From NCBI RefSeq assembly GCF_014322795.1, contig NZ_JAASTT010000002.1, positions 1 to 64,000 of the forward strand: 64,000 nucleotides of DNA, given 5' to 3'. The position numbers and the translations under genes are program-made. The notes under the pieces are model-generated. The model saw only the letters and a list, made by a program, of their open reading frames with translations, did no database searches and was not told the DNA's origin. Numbering within the stretch: the stretch's first letter is position 1; the number at the start of each line of letters is the position of its first letter. Positions 48,392 through 57,179 of this stretch are shown here, one piece after another. This DNA is from Paenilisteria portnoyi (GTDB lineage: Bacteria; Bacillota; Bacilli; Lactobacillales; Listeriaceae).

Positions 48392-48858
48392 TTTTTCGTT
48401 CCTTTCGATTTGCGATCATCCAAGAACACGTAGACAATGAGTAAAATCACGCCTATCGTCAGACTTGCATCCGCGACATTAAAAATTGGGAAGTAATAAT
48501 TTCCCCAAATTGTTTGTACAAAGTCGACCACTTCTTGATGGAGCAGACGATCGATAAAATTCCCAATCGCGCCCCCTAAAACAAATGCTAAACTTACACC
48601 TAAAAGTTTACTATTTTTCGCGTAACGTTGCATGAAGTAAATAAGTACGCCGATAACAACAAGCGTAATCAGATAGAAAAACCACATTCTTCCTTCCAAA
48701 ACACCCCAAGCAGCACCAGAATTGCGATGCGAGGTGATATTTAAGAAACCAGGAATGATTTCCACAACTTCCCTTAGGTCTAAATTTTGCACGATTAGCC
48801 ATTTTGTGAACTGGTCAATGACGATAATTACAAGTGCTATTAAGTAATAATAAATCAC
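48388..48858 (-). CDS. lspA: Prolipoprotein signal peptidase
   Basis: Aspartyl peptidase that removes lipoprotein signal peptides; four membrane helices. IDQFTKWLIV, NSGAAWGVLEGR, GGAIGNFIDRLL and FNVADASLTIG carry the catalytic aspartates. The best start is the GTG at 48858 (MIYYYLIALVI, 156 aa), with GAGG 7 bases before it; the longer frame runs back into a terminator-like hairpin. Confidence 0.94.
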   Translation of the reverse strand: MIYYYLIALVIIVIDQFTKWLIVQNLDLREVVEIIPGFLNITSHRNSGAAWGVLEGRMWFFYLITLVVIGVLIYFMQRYAKNSKLLGVSLAFVLGGAIGNFIDRLLHQEVVDFVQTIWGNYYFPIFNVADASLTIGVILLIVYVFLDDRKSKGTKK

Positions 48859-48888
48859 ATGAATTCCTCTTTTCCTTATTTTATGTAG

Positions 48889-48926
48889 ATAATCTGGGCC
48901 CAGAATTTTTTCTAGACCCAGATTAC
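48889..48926. terminator. Hairpin between purine permease and lspA
   Basis: AATCTGGGTCTAGA and TCTGGGCCCAGATT arms on the minus strand, stable but with no T-run. It may stabilise or attenuate the transcript. Confidence 0.5.
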
Positions 48927-48932
48927 ACTGTA

Positions 48933-50216
48933 TCACTGCACGATAAATTGTATCAAAAATAGCGCGGCAATGATATACATGAGTATCGGTGTACGCGTGC
49001 GATTTTTTGAAAATAGTCTCAAAATCGGGTACGCGATAAATCCGACCGCAATTCCGTCGGCGATACTGTACGAGAATGGGATAATGATGACGATTAAGAG
49101 TGCTGCAAAAGTGTCGGCCGCATTGCCAAAGTCCATCTCTTTTATTTCCTGCAACATCGAAATCCCGATTACAATTAGAATCGGTGCGATCGCGCTGTTT
49201 GGAATAAATGAAATGTACGGCATCAATACGAGCGAACCTAAGAAAAAGATAGCCACCGTTACAGATGCCAGACCTGTTCTTGCCCCACTTGCCGACATCG
49301 AACCGCTTTCTAGTGCCGAAATCGTTGGGCTTGTTCCAAATAGGCCTGACAAGAAAGCTGTAAAACTACTCGCCTGTAGTACGCGTGGTAATTTCTCCGT
49401 TTGACCAAGTTGCTTCGTCTGACCAAACGTTAATCCTACCGTTTCGAACACGAGTACCATTGTTAGTGAAAACACGCTCGTCCAAAATGCCACTTGTCCT
49501 ACACCAGAAAAATCAGCTTGAAACAGCACATCTTTCCACGGCGCCAAACTCATCGCATCCTTCGAAACTTCGCCATGTACGCCGAACAGAACACTAACGA
49601 GCGTTCCAATCAGTATGCTCCATAAAAACGCACCTGGTACTTTGCGCACAAGCAAAATCATCGTTAGCAAAAGCGTAATCAGCGTGGCCAGCACAAATGG
49701 ATCATGCATATCGCCAAACGCTAAGATGGAATGCTCTCCGCGCGACACGATTTGTCCTTTTTCGAGACCTAGCAATACTAGAAAAAGCCCTAAACCGACT
49801 GTAATTCCTTGTTTTAAGATCAATGGAATCGTGTCGTTTAACTTTCTAGCTAGTGGTGTAAATGCTAAGATCATGAATAAGAAACCACTGACGACAACGA
49901 CTGCTAGTGCTTGTTGCCATGATAATCCAAGCGTCTGCACGAAGTTGTACGCAAACAGCGCGTTGATTCCCATACCCGGCATTAAGATTAATGGCGCATT
50001 TGCCCAAAAACCCATCACCAAACAGCCTACAACCGATATAAAAATCGTTGCAAGAATGGCGCCTTGATACGGTACTCCCGCTTCTGCCAAAATCGAACTA
50101 TTGACAACAATAATGTAGACAACGGTGAAGAAACCTATCATTCCAGCTAAAGCTTCCGTTCGAACCGATGTCCGATGCGCTTTCAACTGAAAGATTTTGT
50201 CCAAGAATTTTTGCAT
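48933..50216 (-). CDS. AzgA-family purine permease
   Basis: About 427-aa NCS2/AzgA-type transporter for adenine, guanine or hypoxanthine, about 12-13 helices. The signature NSSILAEAGVPY, PLILMPGMGINALFAYN and GTSPTISALESGSMSASGARTGL match PbuG/PbuO-type proteins. The second of two adjacent ATGs has the better spacing to GAGG. An extended -10 (TGTTATAAT, 50284-50289) lies upstream. No purine riboswitch is recognised in the leader. Confidence 0.9.
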   Translation of the reverse strand: MQKFLDKIFQLKAHRTSVRTEALAGMIGFFTVVYIIVVNSSILAEAGVPYQGAILATIFISVVGCLVMGFWANAPLILMPGMGINALFAYNFVQTLGLSWQQALAVVVVSGFLFMILAFTPLARKLNDTIPLILKQGITVGLGLFLVLLGLEKGQIVSRGEHSILAFGDMHDPFVLATLITLLLTMILLVRKVPGAFLWSILIGTLVSVLFGVHGEVSKDAMSLAPWKDVLFQADFSGVGQVAFWTSVFSLTMVLVFETVGLTFGQTKQLGQTEKLPRVLQASSFTAFLSGLFGTSPTISALESGSMSASGARTGLASVTVAIFFLGSLVLMPYISFIPNSAIAPILIVIGISMLQEIKEMDFGNAADTFAALLIVIIIPFSYSIADGIAVGFIAYPILRLFSKNRTRTPILMYIIAALFLIQFIVQ

Positions 50217-50283
50217 CATAATTCCTCTTTATTCAATTATCCCTCTCCCAACCCGTAGAGTCTCGCCCCTACCACGAACCCTT

Positions 50284-50289
50284 ATTATA
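50284..50289 (-). promoter_or_regulatory. Extended -10 promoter of purine permease
   Basis: TGTTATAAT on the minus strand, about 70 bp before the ATG. Confidence 0.5.
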
Positions 50290-50372
50290 ACAGACGCAAG
50301 CGGATTCGCATAGAGCTTTACGTTCTAGTCCAGAAAAAAACACTAACTTTCCGTGACGATGACCTATTTCCT

Positions 50373-50381
50373 GTGCTATAA
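50373..50381 (+). promoter_or_regulatory. Extended -10 promoter of MATE gene
   Basis: TGCTATAAT, about 43 bp before the TTG start; no good -35. Confidence 0.5.
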
Positions 50382-50423
50382 TCGGGTGTCGAACTATACA
50401 TAATTAAAAGGAGGGTCACCATT

Positions 50424-51776
50424 TTGGAACAAACATTTACGCCGAGTGAGAAATGGCGCCAATTCTTCATTATATTTACACCTGTCGTGATTTCGCAATT
50501 AATGCTGTTTTCGATGGCTTTAATTGACACCATGATGTCTGGGCATTACTCGAACGAAGCGCTCGCCGGAACTGCCATTGGGAATTCCTTATGGGGTCCC
50601 TTTAACGCGAGCTTATCTGGCTTGTTGATGGCTGTGACGCCAATTATTTCGCAATTGATTGGACGCGGAGAAAGTCATGATATTAAAAGAACCGTGAGTA
50701 ACGGGTTGTATATAGCAGTCGGTTTGGCCGCTCTACTGCTGGCGCTTAACTTTCTATTCGTGCCTTCGATTTTGAGCGCAATGGGACTCGATCCTGCCGT
50801 TGCAGATATTGCGAAACATTTTTTAAATGGGATTTGTTTTGGTATCCCAGCCTTTTTCTTTTATTCCGTTTTGCGTGCTTTCATTGATTCGCTTGGCCTG
50901 ACGCGGGTCACCATGATGATTACACTAATTACGGTACCGGTGAATATTTTCTTGAACTACTTATTGATTTTCGGAAATTGGGGATTTCCTGAGATGGGTG
51001 GTGCCGGAAGTGGCTATGCGACGGGAATTACGTATTGGATCGTACTCCTTGTGACGATTATTCTCATTCAAAGTCAAAAACGATTGCGCGACTATCATAT
51101 CTTTGCTGGATTCGCTAAAGTAGATTGGGAAAAAATAAAGGAGATTATCAAACTTGGCGTACCGAACGGTTTGACAATTCTTTTTGAAGTGAGTATTTTC
51201 TCGGCGGTCACTGTTTTTATGGGGCGCTTTGGGACAGACACAATTGCGGCGCATCAATCCGCTATTAGCGTACCGACGTTGCTTTACGCATTTCCGTTAA
51301 GTATCGCGGCGGCATTGACGATATTAGTTGGATTTGAGACAGGAGCGAAACGCGTGGCAGATGCTAGAAAGTATCGCCATATCGGCATGATTTCAGCGAT
51401 TTCCATCGGCATATTGAATGGTATACTATTGTTCCTTTTCCGCGATCAAATCGCATTGCTATATACCTCAGATCCAAAACTTGCGGATTTGATTACGCAT
51501 TTCTTAATTTACGCTATTTTATTCCAGTTTGCAGACGCCCTGTTATCCCCAGTACTCGGCACTTTGCGTGGCTACAAGGATGTTACAGTCACATCCATCG
51601 TTGCCTTTATTTCTTATTGGGTCATCGGTTTACCACTCGGACTCGCATTATCATACACCCAACTCGGACCATTTGGGTTCTGGATTGGACTTAGCGCTGG
51701 CCTATTCATCGCCGCGTTCATCCTATCTATTCGCGTCCGAATAACAGAAAAACGTTTACTAACCCAACTTAAATAA
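50424..51776 (+). CDS. MATE-family multidrug efflux transporter
   Basis: 450-aa cation-coupled exporter with 12 helices. The start is TTG, with GGAGG 9 bases before it; no ATG fits. DTMMSGHYSNEALAGTAIGNS and the second-half counterpart (MGRFGTDTIAAHQ) show the two-fold repeat of the family. Substrate not predictable. Followed by its own terminator. Confidence 0.92.
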   Translation: MEQTFTPSEKWRQFFIIFTPVVISQLMLFSMALIDTMMSGHYSNEALAGTAIGNSLWGPFNASLSGLLMAVTPIISQLIGRGESHDIKRTVSNGLYIAVGLAALLLALNFLFVPSILSAMGLDPAVADIAKHFLNGICFGIPAFFFYSVLRAFIDSLGLTRVTMMITLITVPVNIFLNYLLIFGNWGFPEMGGAGSGYATGITYWIVLLVTIILIQSQKRLRDYHIFAGFAKVDWEKIKEIIKLGVPNGLTILFEVSIFSAVTVFMGRFGTDTIAAHQSAISVPTLLYAFPLSIAAALTILVGFETGAKRVADARKYRHIGMISAISIGILNGILLFLFRDQIALLYTSDPKLADLITHFLIYAILFQFADALLSPVLGTLRGYKDVTVTSIVAFISYWVIGLPLGLALSYTQLGPFGFWIGLSAGLFIAAFILSIRVRITEKRLLTQLK

Positions 51777-51802
51777 CGTTTACGCTCACCTTTTTAGGGA
51801 AA

Positions 51803-51830
51803 AAGTATACTAATCTTAGTATGCTTTTTT
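51803..51830 (+). terminator. Intrinsic terminator of MATE gene
   Basis: AAGTATACTAA / TTAGTATGCTT arms with a run of T. It overlaps the region just before the next gene. Confidence 0.75.
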
Positions 51831-51849
51831 GCATAGGAAAGGCAGGTTC

Positions 51850-52362
51850 ATGATGGTACAAAAAGCAGTTCGAGACGAGGTAAGTGAACAGTTTATTGAA
51901 GATGAATTTTTTGAAAAAGGACATGTCGGTTTGAAAATACGACAATTTCTGATTACGATATTAGCGTGGATTGGTTTCTTCTTACCATTCTTACTCGTCC
52001 TATTCCCCATTTTATTTTGGCATAATTGGGCCATTGTTTTTGATGTTTTTGATTTGGCTATTCGGATTTTCAAAATCATGGACGACTTCTTATTCATTGC
52101 ATTACCGCTTATTCTCATTTACTTGATTCTACTGACATTCAAAAACAACCGGCGCTACAAAAAGGTGTTACAAAAAGAAATAACATATGATGAGGAAACT
52201 TTAGAAATCAGAAAAGAAGTTGTGGAAGCCTTTATGACCGAACGATTTGGAGATAAAGCATTTCGCCAATCTCAAAAATTCGTTTCTATACCCGAAGAAA
52301 AAAATCTGAGCGATACGTGCATCAGGGATTTGTATAAAGATAGTGGGGTTGATTTGAAATGA
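51850..52362 (+). CDS. Small membrane protein, PgaD/IcaD-like partner
   Basis: 170-aa protein with two membrane helices (about residues 30-53 and 75-95 of the mature frame) and a charged cytosolic C-terminal half. Sequence family not recognised, but its overlap (4 bases) with a processive glycosyltransferase gene and its two-helix layout resemble the IcaD/PgaD partner of poly-N-acetylglucosamine synthases. The start at 51850 uses AAAGG; an upstream TTG is less likely. Confidence 0.65.
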   Translation: MMVQKAVRDEVSEQFIEDEFFEKGHVGLKIRQFLITILAWIGFFLPFLLVLFPILFWHNWAIVFDVFDLAIRIFKIMDDFLFIALPLILIYLILLTFKNNRRYKKVLQKEITYDEETLEIRKEVVEAFMTERFGDKAFRQSQKFVSIPEEKNLSDTCIRDLYKDSGVDLK

Positions 52363-53663
52363 CAATTATCGATACTGGCATCCCCCTTTTAAATACCATC
52401 ATCACATTCTTATTTGTCATTCTCCTTACTTATCCGATTTTAGGTGGTTTTGCGTGGTTTGTCGGCGCTTTCTGCTATACGTTTCTTTTCAAATATAGGC
52501 AAAAAGGATGGACGGATATTCCAACTGAAATAGAGCCATTCATTACCGTCATGATTCCCGCTCATAATGAGGAGATTGTTATTGAGGACACCATTGAATA
52601 TTTGATGAATAAATTGAACTATACGAATTACGAAATCCTTGTCACAGATGACGGTTCAACCGATAGCACACCCGAAATTCTAGCAAGGCTCATGGAAAAA
52701 TACGATAATCTGCGCGTTGTTCGCATCGAAAAAAACAAAGGAAAGGCTCATGCATTTAATATCGGCGTACATTTTGCGAAAGGCGAGTTGATTCTTAGTA
52801 ATGATGCAGACACGGTTCCAGAGCCAGATGCCTTGTGGAAATATGTGAATTATTTTATCAATCCTGAATCGAGAAATATAGCTGCTGTCACATCAAATAT
52901 GGACGTTCAAAATCGTTCCACACTTGTCGGGAAATCCCAAACCGTCGAATTTTCCAGTATTGTTGGCATCATTAAACGTACGCAAGCTAGCGCATTCGGT
53001 ATTATTTATGCATACAGTGGCGCCAACACGATGTATCGAAAAGACGCTTTAATGGATGTTGGTCTGTTCCGTCAAGATCGCGCGACCGAGGATATTAGTA
53101 TCGCTTGGGACCATCAATTTGAAGGTTGGCTCTCGATTTTTGCGGCCGATATCATTTTCTTTATGGAAGTTCCTGAGACGATGAATATGCTCTATAAACA
53201 GCGGAAACGTTGGGCAAAAGGCGGCACCGAAGTATGGCTGACCAATTTCCGCCGAGTCGTAGCACACCCCTTCAAAAACATTGGCCGGACATCTCTATGT
53301 GTCGATCAAACGTTAAGTATTTTTTGGACGTTCTTTTTCTGGATCTCTAGTTTACTTTTTGTTCTCAAGCTTTCGTATCACATTTACTTAGGTGATAAAC
53401 ACGATGTTTTATTCATGATTGCCGTAGCCTTTGTGTTCGTCTGCTTTGAGATGCTCGCTGGAGCCATCCAATTACTTGCAGCACTGGCAATAGACGACAA
53501 AGGTAAGAAAATGAAATACTTCCTGTTCGCGCCACTCTACTTGCTTTTTTATTGGATGATGAATGCCATAACTATCTTGATGACATTTATTCCCGCTGTA
53601 AAAACAATTCTCGGTTTCGGCACTGGTGTGTGGGTCAGCCCAGAACGACGGAAAAAACAATAA
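52359..53663 (+). CDS. IcaA/PgaC-like processive glycosyltransferase
   Basis: 434-aa GT2 membrane synthase. An N-terminal helix pair precedes the catalytic domain with VTDDGSTDSTPE, SNDADTVPEPDAL (DxD), ATEDISIAWD (general base) and KQRKRWAKGG (the QxxRW equivalent). Three or four helices follow. It likely polymerises and exports a beta-linked polysaccharide such as poly-N-acetylglucosamine; the sugar is inference. No deacetylase is present in this two-gene operon. Confidence 0.87.
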   Translation: MTIIDTGIPLLNTIITFLFVILLTYPILGGFAWFVGAFCYTFLFKYRQKGWTDIPTEIEPFITVMIPAHNEEIVIEDTIEYLMNKLNYTNYEILVTDDGSTDSTPEILARLMEKYDNLRVVRIEKNKGKAHAFNIGVHFAKGELILSNDADTVPEPDALWKYVNYFINPESRNIAAVTSNMDVQNRSTLVGKSQTVEFSSIVGIIKRTQASAFGIIYAYSGANTMYRKDALMDVGLFRQDRATEDISIAWDHQFEGWLSIFAADIIFFMEVPETMNMLYKQRKRWAKGGTEVWLTNFRRVVAHPFKNIGRTSLCVDQTLSIFWTFFFWISSLLFVLKLSYHIYLGDKHDVLFMIAVAFVFVCFEMLAGAIQLLAALAIDDKGKKMKYFLFAPLYLLFYWMMNAITILMTFIPAVKTILGFGTGVWVSPERRKKQ

Positions 53664-53666
53664 CCG

Positions 53667-53713
53667 AAAAATGCGTATCAAAAATCGGCTAGAGATTCTT
53701 GATACGCATTTTT
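53667..53713. terminator. Bidirectional terminator
   Basis: AAAATGCGTATCAA and TTGATACGCATTTT arms between the convergent glycosyltransferase and metal-binding lipoprotein genes. Confidence 0.8.
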
Positions 53714-53739
53714 GGTACGCTCCAAAAGAACGACTTTTC

Positions 53740-54648
53740 TTAGTTTTTTAACCCCTCGTAGATTTTATCCAAATTCCAACGCATCATCTCCAAATACGAA
53801 TCTCCCTCCTTGCCAATTTTCGCAGTAGAATCCGTGAATAATTTGGCTGAAATCGGTACATCCGTCTCGCTTGATACGCTTTCCATACTTCTCGGATCGA
53901 CACTTGTCTCCACGAATAAAACCGGCACTTTCTTTACTCGTATCGTCTCAATAATCTTCTTCATTTGATCTGGCGTCCCTTGATTCTCCGTATTTATTTC
54001 CCAAATATAAGCTGCATCTAGCCCATACGCCGCGCCAAAATACTTAAATGCGCCTTCACTTGTCACAAGCGTTTTATGCTCCAAATCTGCAAATTTTGTC
54101 TTCGCTTCCTCATCGAGTGCATTCAGCTGTGCGATATATTTCTCAGCGCGATCCTTATAATAATCCGCATTATCCGGATCTTTTTTTACCAACGCATCTC
54201 GCGCATTTTCCGTATACTTGATGCCGTTCTGCAAATCCAACCAAGCATGAGGGTCCGTCTCACTTTCCTTCCCCTTCGCCGTCAAAAATTTCGGTGCCAC
54301 GCCTTCACTCAGCGCTATGGCCTTTTTTTGACCAGAGGAAGCCATCAACCGATCAAACCAGCCATTTCCAGTCTCCAGATTGAGCCCATTATTAAAAACT
54401 ACATCCGCGTCCGCCATTTTTTGCACATCTTTCGGCAACGGATCGTACTCATGCGGGTCCGTCCCAGTTGGCACAATGCTATATAAATCAATTTTATCGC
54501 CGCCTACCTGTTTCACAATATCATACAAAATCGAATACGTCGTCACCACTTGCAACTTATCCGAATTCGCCTTCTTCTCGTTTCCACCACACGCCACAAA
54601 CAAACCGACGCACAATACAATCATCCCGGCTAAAACTGCTTTCTTCAT
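53740..54648 (-). CDS. Mn/Zn ABC transporter binding lipoprotein
   Basis: 302-aa cluster A-I (PsaA/MntA/ZnuA) protein. Lipobox FVACGG, then metal ligands His in GTDPHEYDP, His in DPHAWLDLQ, Glu in TSEGAFKYF and Asp in TSVDPRSM. Absence of a long His-rich loop favours manganese over zinc. Overlaps the permease gene by 4 bases. Confidence 0.92.
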   Translation of the reverse strand: MKKAVLAGMIVLCVGLFVACGGNEKKANSDKLQVVTTYSILYDIVKQVGGDKIDLYSIVPTGTDPHEYDPLPKDVQKMADADVVFNNGLNLETGNGWFDRLMASSGQKKAIALSEGVAPKFLTAKGKESETDPHAWLDLQNGIKYTENARDALVKKDPDNADYYKDRAEKYIAQLNALDEEAKTKFADLEHKTLVTSEGAFKYFGAAYGLDAAYIWEINTENQGTPDQMKKIIETIRVKKVPVLFVETSVDPRSMESVSSETDVPISAKLFTDSTAKIGKEGDSYLEMMRWNLDKIYEGLKN

Positions 54649-55484
54649 TGTTTCACGCTCCTTCTTCCAAAAATAATGCCTTGTTTTGGTGAAAATAAAA
54701 ACACGATAATAAATAAAGCTGTTGCTGCGAGTACAATCGACGCTCCCGATGCCAAGTTATACATATAGCTAAAATACAATCCAATCACCGCGCTCACCGC
54801 ACCAAATCCCGCCGCCAGAAACAGCATGACAGAGAGACGATTCGTCAGCAAGTACGCCGTCGCTGCAGGTGTAATCAACATCGCGACAACAAGAATTATC
54901 CCCACAGTTTGCAGCGACGCAACCGTCACCAGCGTCAACAACGTCATTAGAAAATAATGCAACATCCGCACTTTTAAGCCATAACTTTCTGCCATCGTCG
55001 GATCAAATGAACTAACCAACAATTCCTTATAAAACAACGCGACCAGCAGAATAACGAGCGTACCGATTCCAAACGTGATCCACATATCACTACTCCTAAC
55101 CGCCAGCACATTCCCAAACAAAATATGATATAAATCCGTCGAACTCTGCGCCAGCGAAATCATAATAATCCCGAGCGCAAAAAACGAACTAAACACAATC
55201 CCAATTGCCGTATCATTTTTAATCCGGCTATTTTGATTCACAAAACCGATGCCAAGCGCTGCCATAATGCCAAAAGCGGTCGCACCTAGAAAGAAATTGA
55301 GCCCCAACATATATGAAATCGCGACCCCAGGTAAAACTGCATGAGAAATCGCGTCCCCCATTAATGACATCCCCCGTAAAATGATAAAGCTCCCAATTAC
55401 ACCAGAGACAACGCCAACAACAACCGAAGTTAACAACGCCTTTTGCAAAAATTCATACTGCATCAAACCTTCTAAAAATAACAT
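54645..55484 (-). CDS. Mn/Zn ABC transporter permease
   Basis: 279-aa ABC-3-type permease with about 8 helices. The start at 55484 ([12 protein letters not shown]) has GGGGAGG 9 bases upstream and overlaps the restored stop of the ATPase gene (TGATG); the longer frame runs inside the ATPase gene. [19 protein letters not shown] is the conserved cytosolic loop. Confidence 0.92.
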   Translation of the reverse strand: MLFLEGLMQYEFLQKALLTSVVVGVVSGVIGSFIILRGMSLMGDAISHAVLPGVAISYMLGLNFFLGATAFGIMAALGIGFVNQNSRIKNDTAIGIVFSSFFALGIIMISLAQSSTDLYHILFGNVLAVRSSDMWITFGIGTLVILLVALFYKELLVSSFDPTMAESYGLKVRMLHYFLMTLLTLVTVASLQTVGIILVVAMLITPAATAYLLTNRLSVMLFLAAGFGAVSAVIGLYFSYMYNLASGASIVLAATALFIIVFLFSPKQGIIFGRRSVKQ

Positions 55485-56202
55485 CACTGAGCGCCTCCCC
55501 ATCCGAATCCTTGTCCGTAAGTTTTTAAAATATTCGCTTCCGTGAACGTTGCTTCCGTTTCGCCATATGCCATTAATTGTTGGTTTAACAGAATACATCG
55601 TCAAAGTATCGCGCCACCTTGTGAAAATCGTGGTGGACGACAATCATTGTTTTACCTGCATCTCGCAATTTTTTCAATACTTCGACAATCAATGCTTCAC
55701 TTGTCATATCAATGCCAACAAATGGCTCATCTAATAGAAAAATATCCGCCTGTTGCGCGAGCGCCCGTGCGATGAAAACCCGCTGCAATTGACCGCCTGA
55801 AAGTTCGCCAATTTGACGTTTTGCAAAATCTAGCATTTCGACTTGTTCCAGTGCTGTCCGCGCAATTTCGCGTTCTTTTTTCCTTGGTAGCTTGATGAGG
55901 CCAAGTTTTGGATAGGTGCCGATGAGAACGGTATCCTGCACCGTGATTGGGAATGTTAAGTCTACTGTATTTCTTTGGGGAACGTAAGCGATTTTGCCAC
56001 GTATAGCCTCGATTGGGCGCCCTCCCCAAGTTACTTCACCCGATTCGCGGGGGATTAGCCCGATTAAGCCTTTTAGAAATGTTGATTTTCCTGCGCCGTT
56101 TGGTCCGATGATTCCTGTCATTTTTCCTAGCGATATTTGAAGGGAGATGTTCTCCACGACACGTTTCTGGCCGTATGATATGGATAGATTTTCGACTAGC
56201 AT
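55484..56202 (-). pseudogene. Mn/Zn ABC transporter ATPase, frameshifted near C-terminus
   Basis: ABC ATPase with Walker A IGPNGAGKST, signature LSGGQLQR, Walker B IFLLDEPF and switch His VVHHD. As read, it ends after RYFDDVFC at 55585, about 35 residues short. A one-base gain at about 55595 restores ILLNQQLMAYGETEA through YGQGFGWGGAQ, then a stop overlapping the permease start as in intact operons. So there is a one-base deletion or a sequencing error. All catalytic motifs precede it, so a truncated product could keep some activity. Start at 56202 (MLVENLSISYG), with AAGGTG upstream. Confidence 0.85.
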
Positions 56203-56229
56203 TGGCATCACCTTATTTCTATCAGATTA

Positions 56230-56247
56230 TTTTAGTCAGAACTAAAA
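56230..56247. promoter_or_regulatory. Candidate MntR/DtxR-type operator
   Basis: TTTTAGT-CAGA-ACTAAAA, an 18-bp inverted repeat about 28 bp before the ATPase start. The TTTAG..CTAAA form is like DtxR-family (MntR) sites. It would repress the transporter when manganese is plentiful. Confidence 0.5.
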
Positions 56248-56334
56248 ATGTTTCCTTAGAGCAACTTTATGATTAGTATAGCCTATATTTTTGGTTTTGT
56301 AAAGGAGGTTTATTGCAATTTATTTAGAAAATTG

Positions 56335-56387
56335 GATATAAAAAAGGATGAGAACCGATCTTTCGTTAGAAAGGGCGGTTCTCATCC
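56335..56387 (-). terminator. Strong terminator downstream of element 2
   Basis: GGATGAGAACCG pairs with CGGTTCTCATCC, with CTTTC/GAAAG extending the stem. On the minus strand TTTTTT follows. It ends minus-strand transcription coming from MarR through element 2. Confidence 0.8.
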
Positions 56388-56759
56388 TAGGAATGTATTT
56401 TGTTGTGGCTCTTATGAAGCATTTTCTGCTGAATTAGAGCCTCAATATGAGTACTGTATTCGTTCGTTTAGCGCTAACTCCTTGGTCGGGCTAGCTCCTC
56501 GAAATTTTCGGGCCCTTCACAAAAAACAAGTGCGGTTTTTTATTGCGGCCCCTAACAATTTTTTCGCGAGTTACTTACTACTCACTGTTTTTCATCGTTC
56601 CTAACTCGGCGTTCGTTTGGCGCTAACTCTTTGATCAGGCTAGCTTCAAGAGCCAGCCTCTCGGAATTTTCGTGGCCTCCGCAAAAACCAATCATATAAT
56701 TTTATTTTTTTAGCTGTCTATTTGACAGGGAGCAGTTTAAAGCGGGCTCTTTCAGCTTT
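56388..56759 (+). repeat. Structured repeat element 2
   Basis: Second H1/H2 family member, no intact gene. H1 at 56407-56441 (GGCTCT with AGAGCC, 35 nt) and the shared CCTCAATATG are followed by H2 at 56521-56541 (AAAAAAC and GTTTTTT, 7-nt loop). A further partial copy follows: GTTCGTTTAGCGCTAACTC at 56462 recurs as GTTCGTTTGGCGCTAACTC at 56611 (149 bp). The distance between H1 and H2 is about 80 bp instead of about 204-212 in the other copies. The end abuts the MarR stop. Confidence 0.65.
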
Positions 56760-57167
56760 TCAGTTTTCAGCTAACTTCTTCAGCAATTTCTGAAACTGCT
56801 CGCGTTCTTCTTCTGTAAAAACCGAGAAGCGGCGGACGATCATTTCTTTTTTCTTCTGTTCAATCGAAGCTACAAATTCTTTCGCTTCTTCTGTTAGTTC
56901 TAGCACCACAATGCGGCGATCCACTTCGGAGCGGTGTCGTGTGATGAAATTATTAGCAACAAGGGAATCTGTAATCGCTGTAATGTGGCTTGCTGAGACG
57001 TCTAATTTCTTCGATAAATCCGTCGTGCGATTTACCCCGCTTGAGATTAGGCTGAGTACACGGAACTCACCACCAGTCAATTTCCGGTCCAAAATGCCAT
57101 CTACTTCATGGCGAAAACTATTAAAAACTCGCTTCACAGATGTTTCGATTTCAAGAAAATTATCCAT
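56760..57167 (-). CDS. MarR-family transcriptional regulator
   Basis: 135-aa winged-helix dimer: RVLSLISSGVNRTTDLSKKLDVSASHITAITDSLVA (in part) is the DNA-binding region and HRSEVDRRIVVLELTEE the wing. It lies 12 bp after ctpA on the same strand, so it is probably co-transcribed. Ligand and targets unknown. Confidence 0.92.
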   Translation of the reverse strand: MDNFLEIETSVKRVFNSFRHEVDGILDRKLTGGEFRVLSLISSGVNRTTDLSKKLDVSASHITAITDSLVANNFITRHRSEVDRRIVVLELTEEAKEFVASIEQKKKEMIVRRFSVFTEEEREQFQKLLKKLAEN

Positions 57168-57179
57168 GTAAAGCCCTCC

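Noticed and set aside
50217-50290. Purine riboswitch before the AzgA-type permease
   Set aside because: The leader lacks the conserved junction and loop sequences; only a promoter was recognised.
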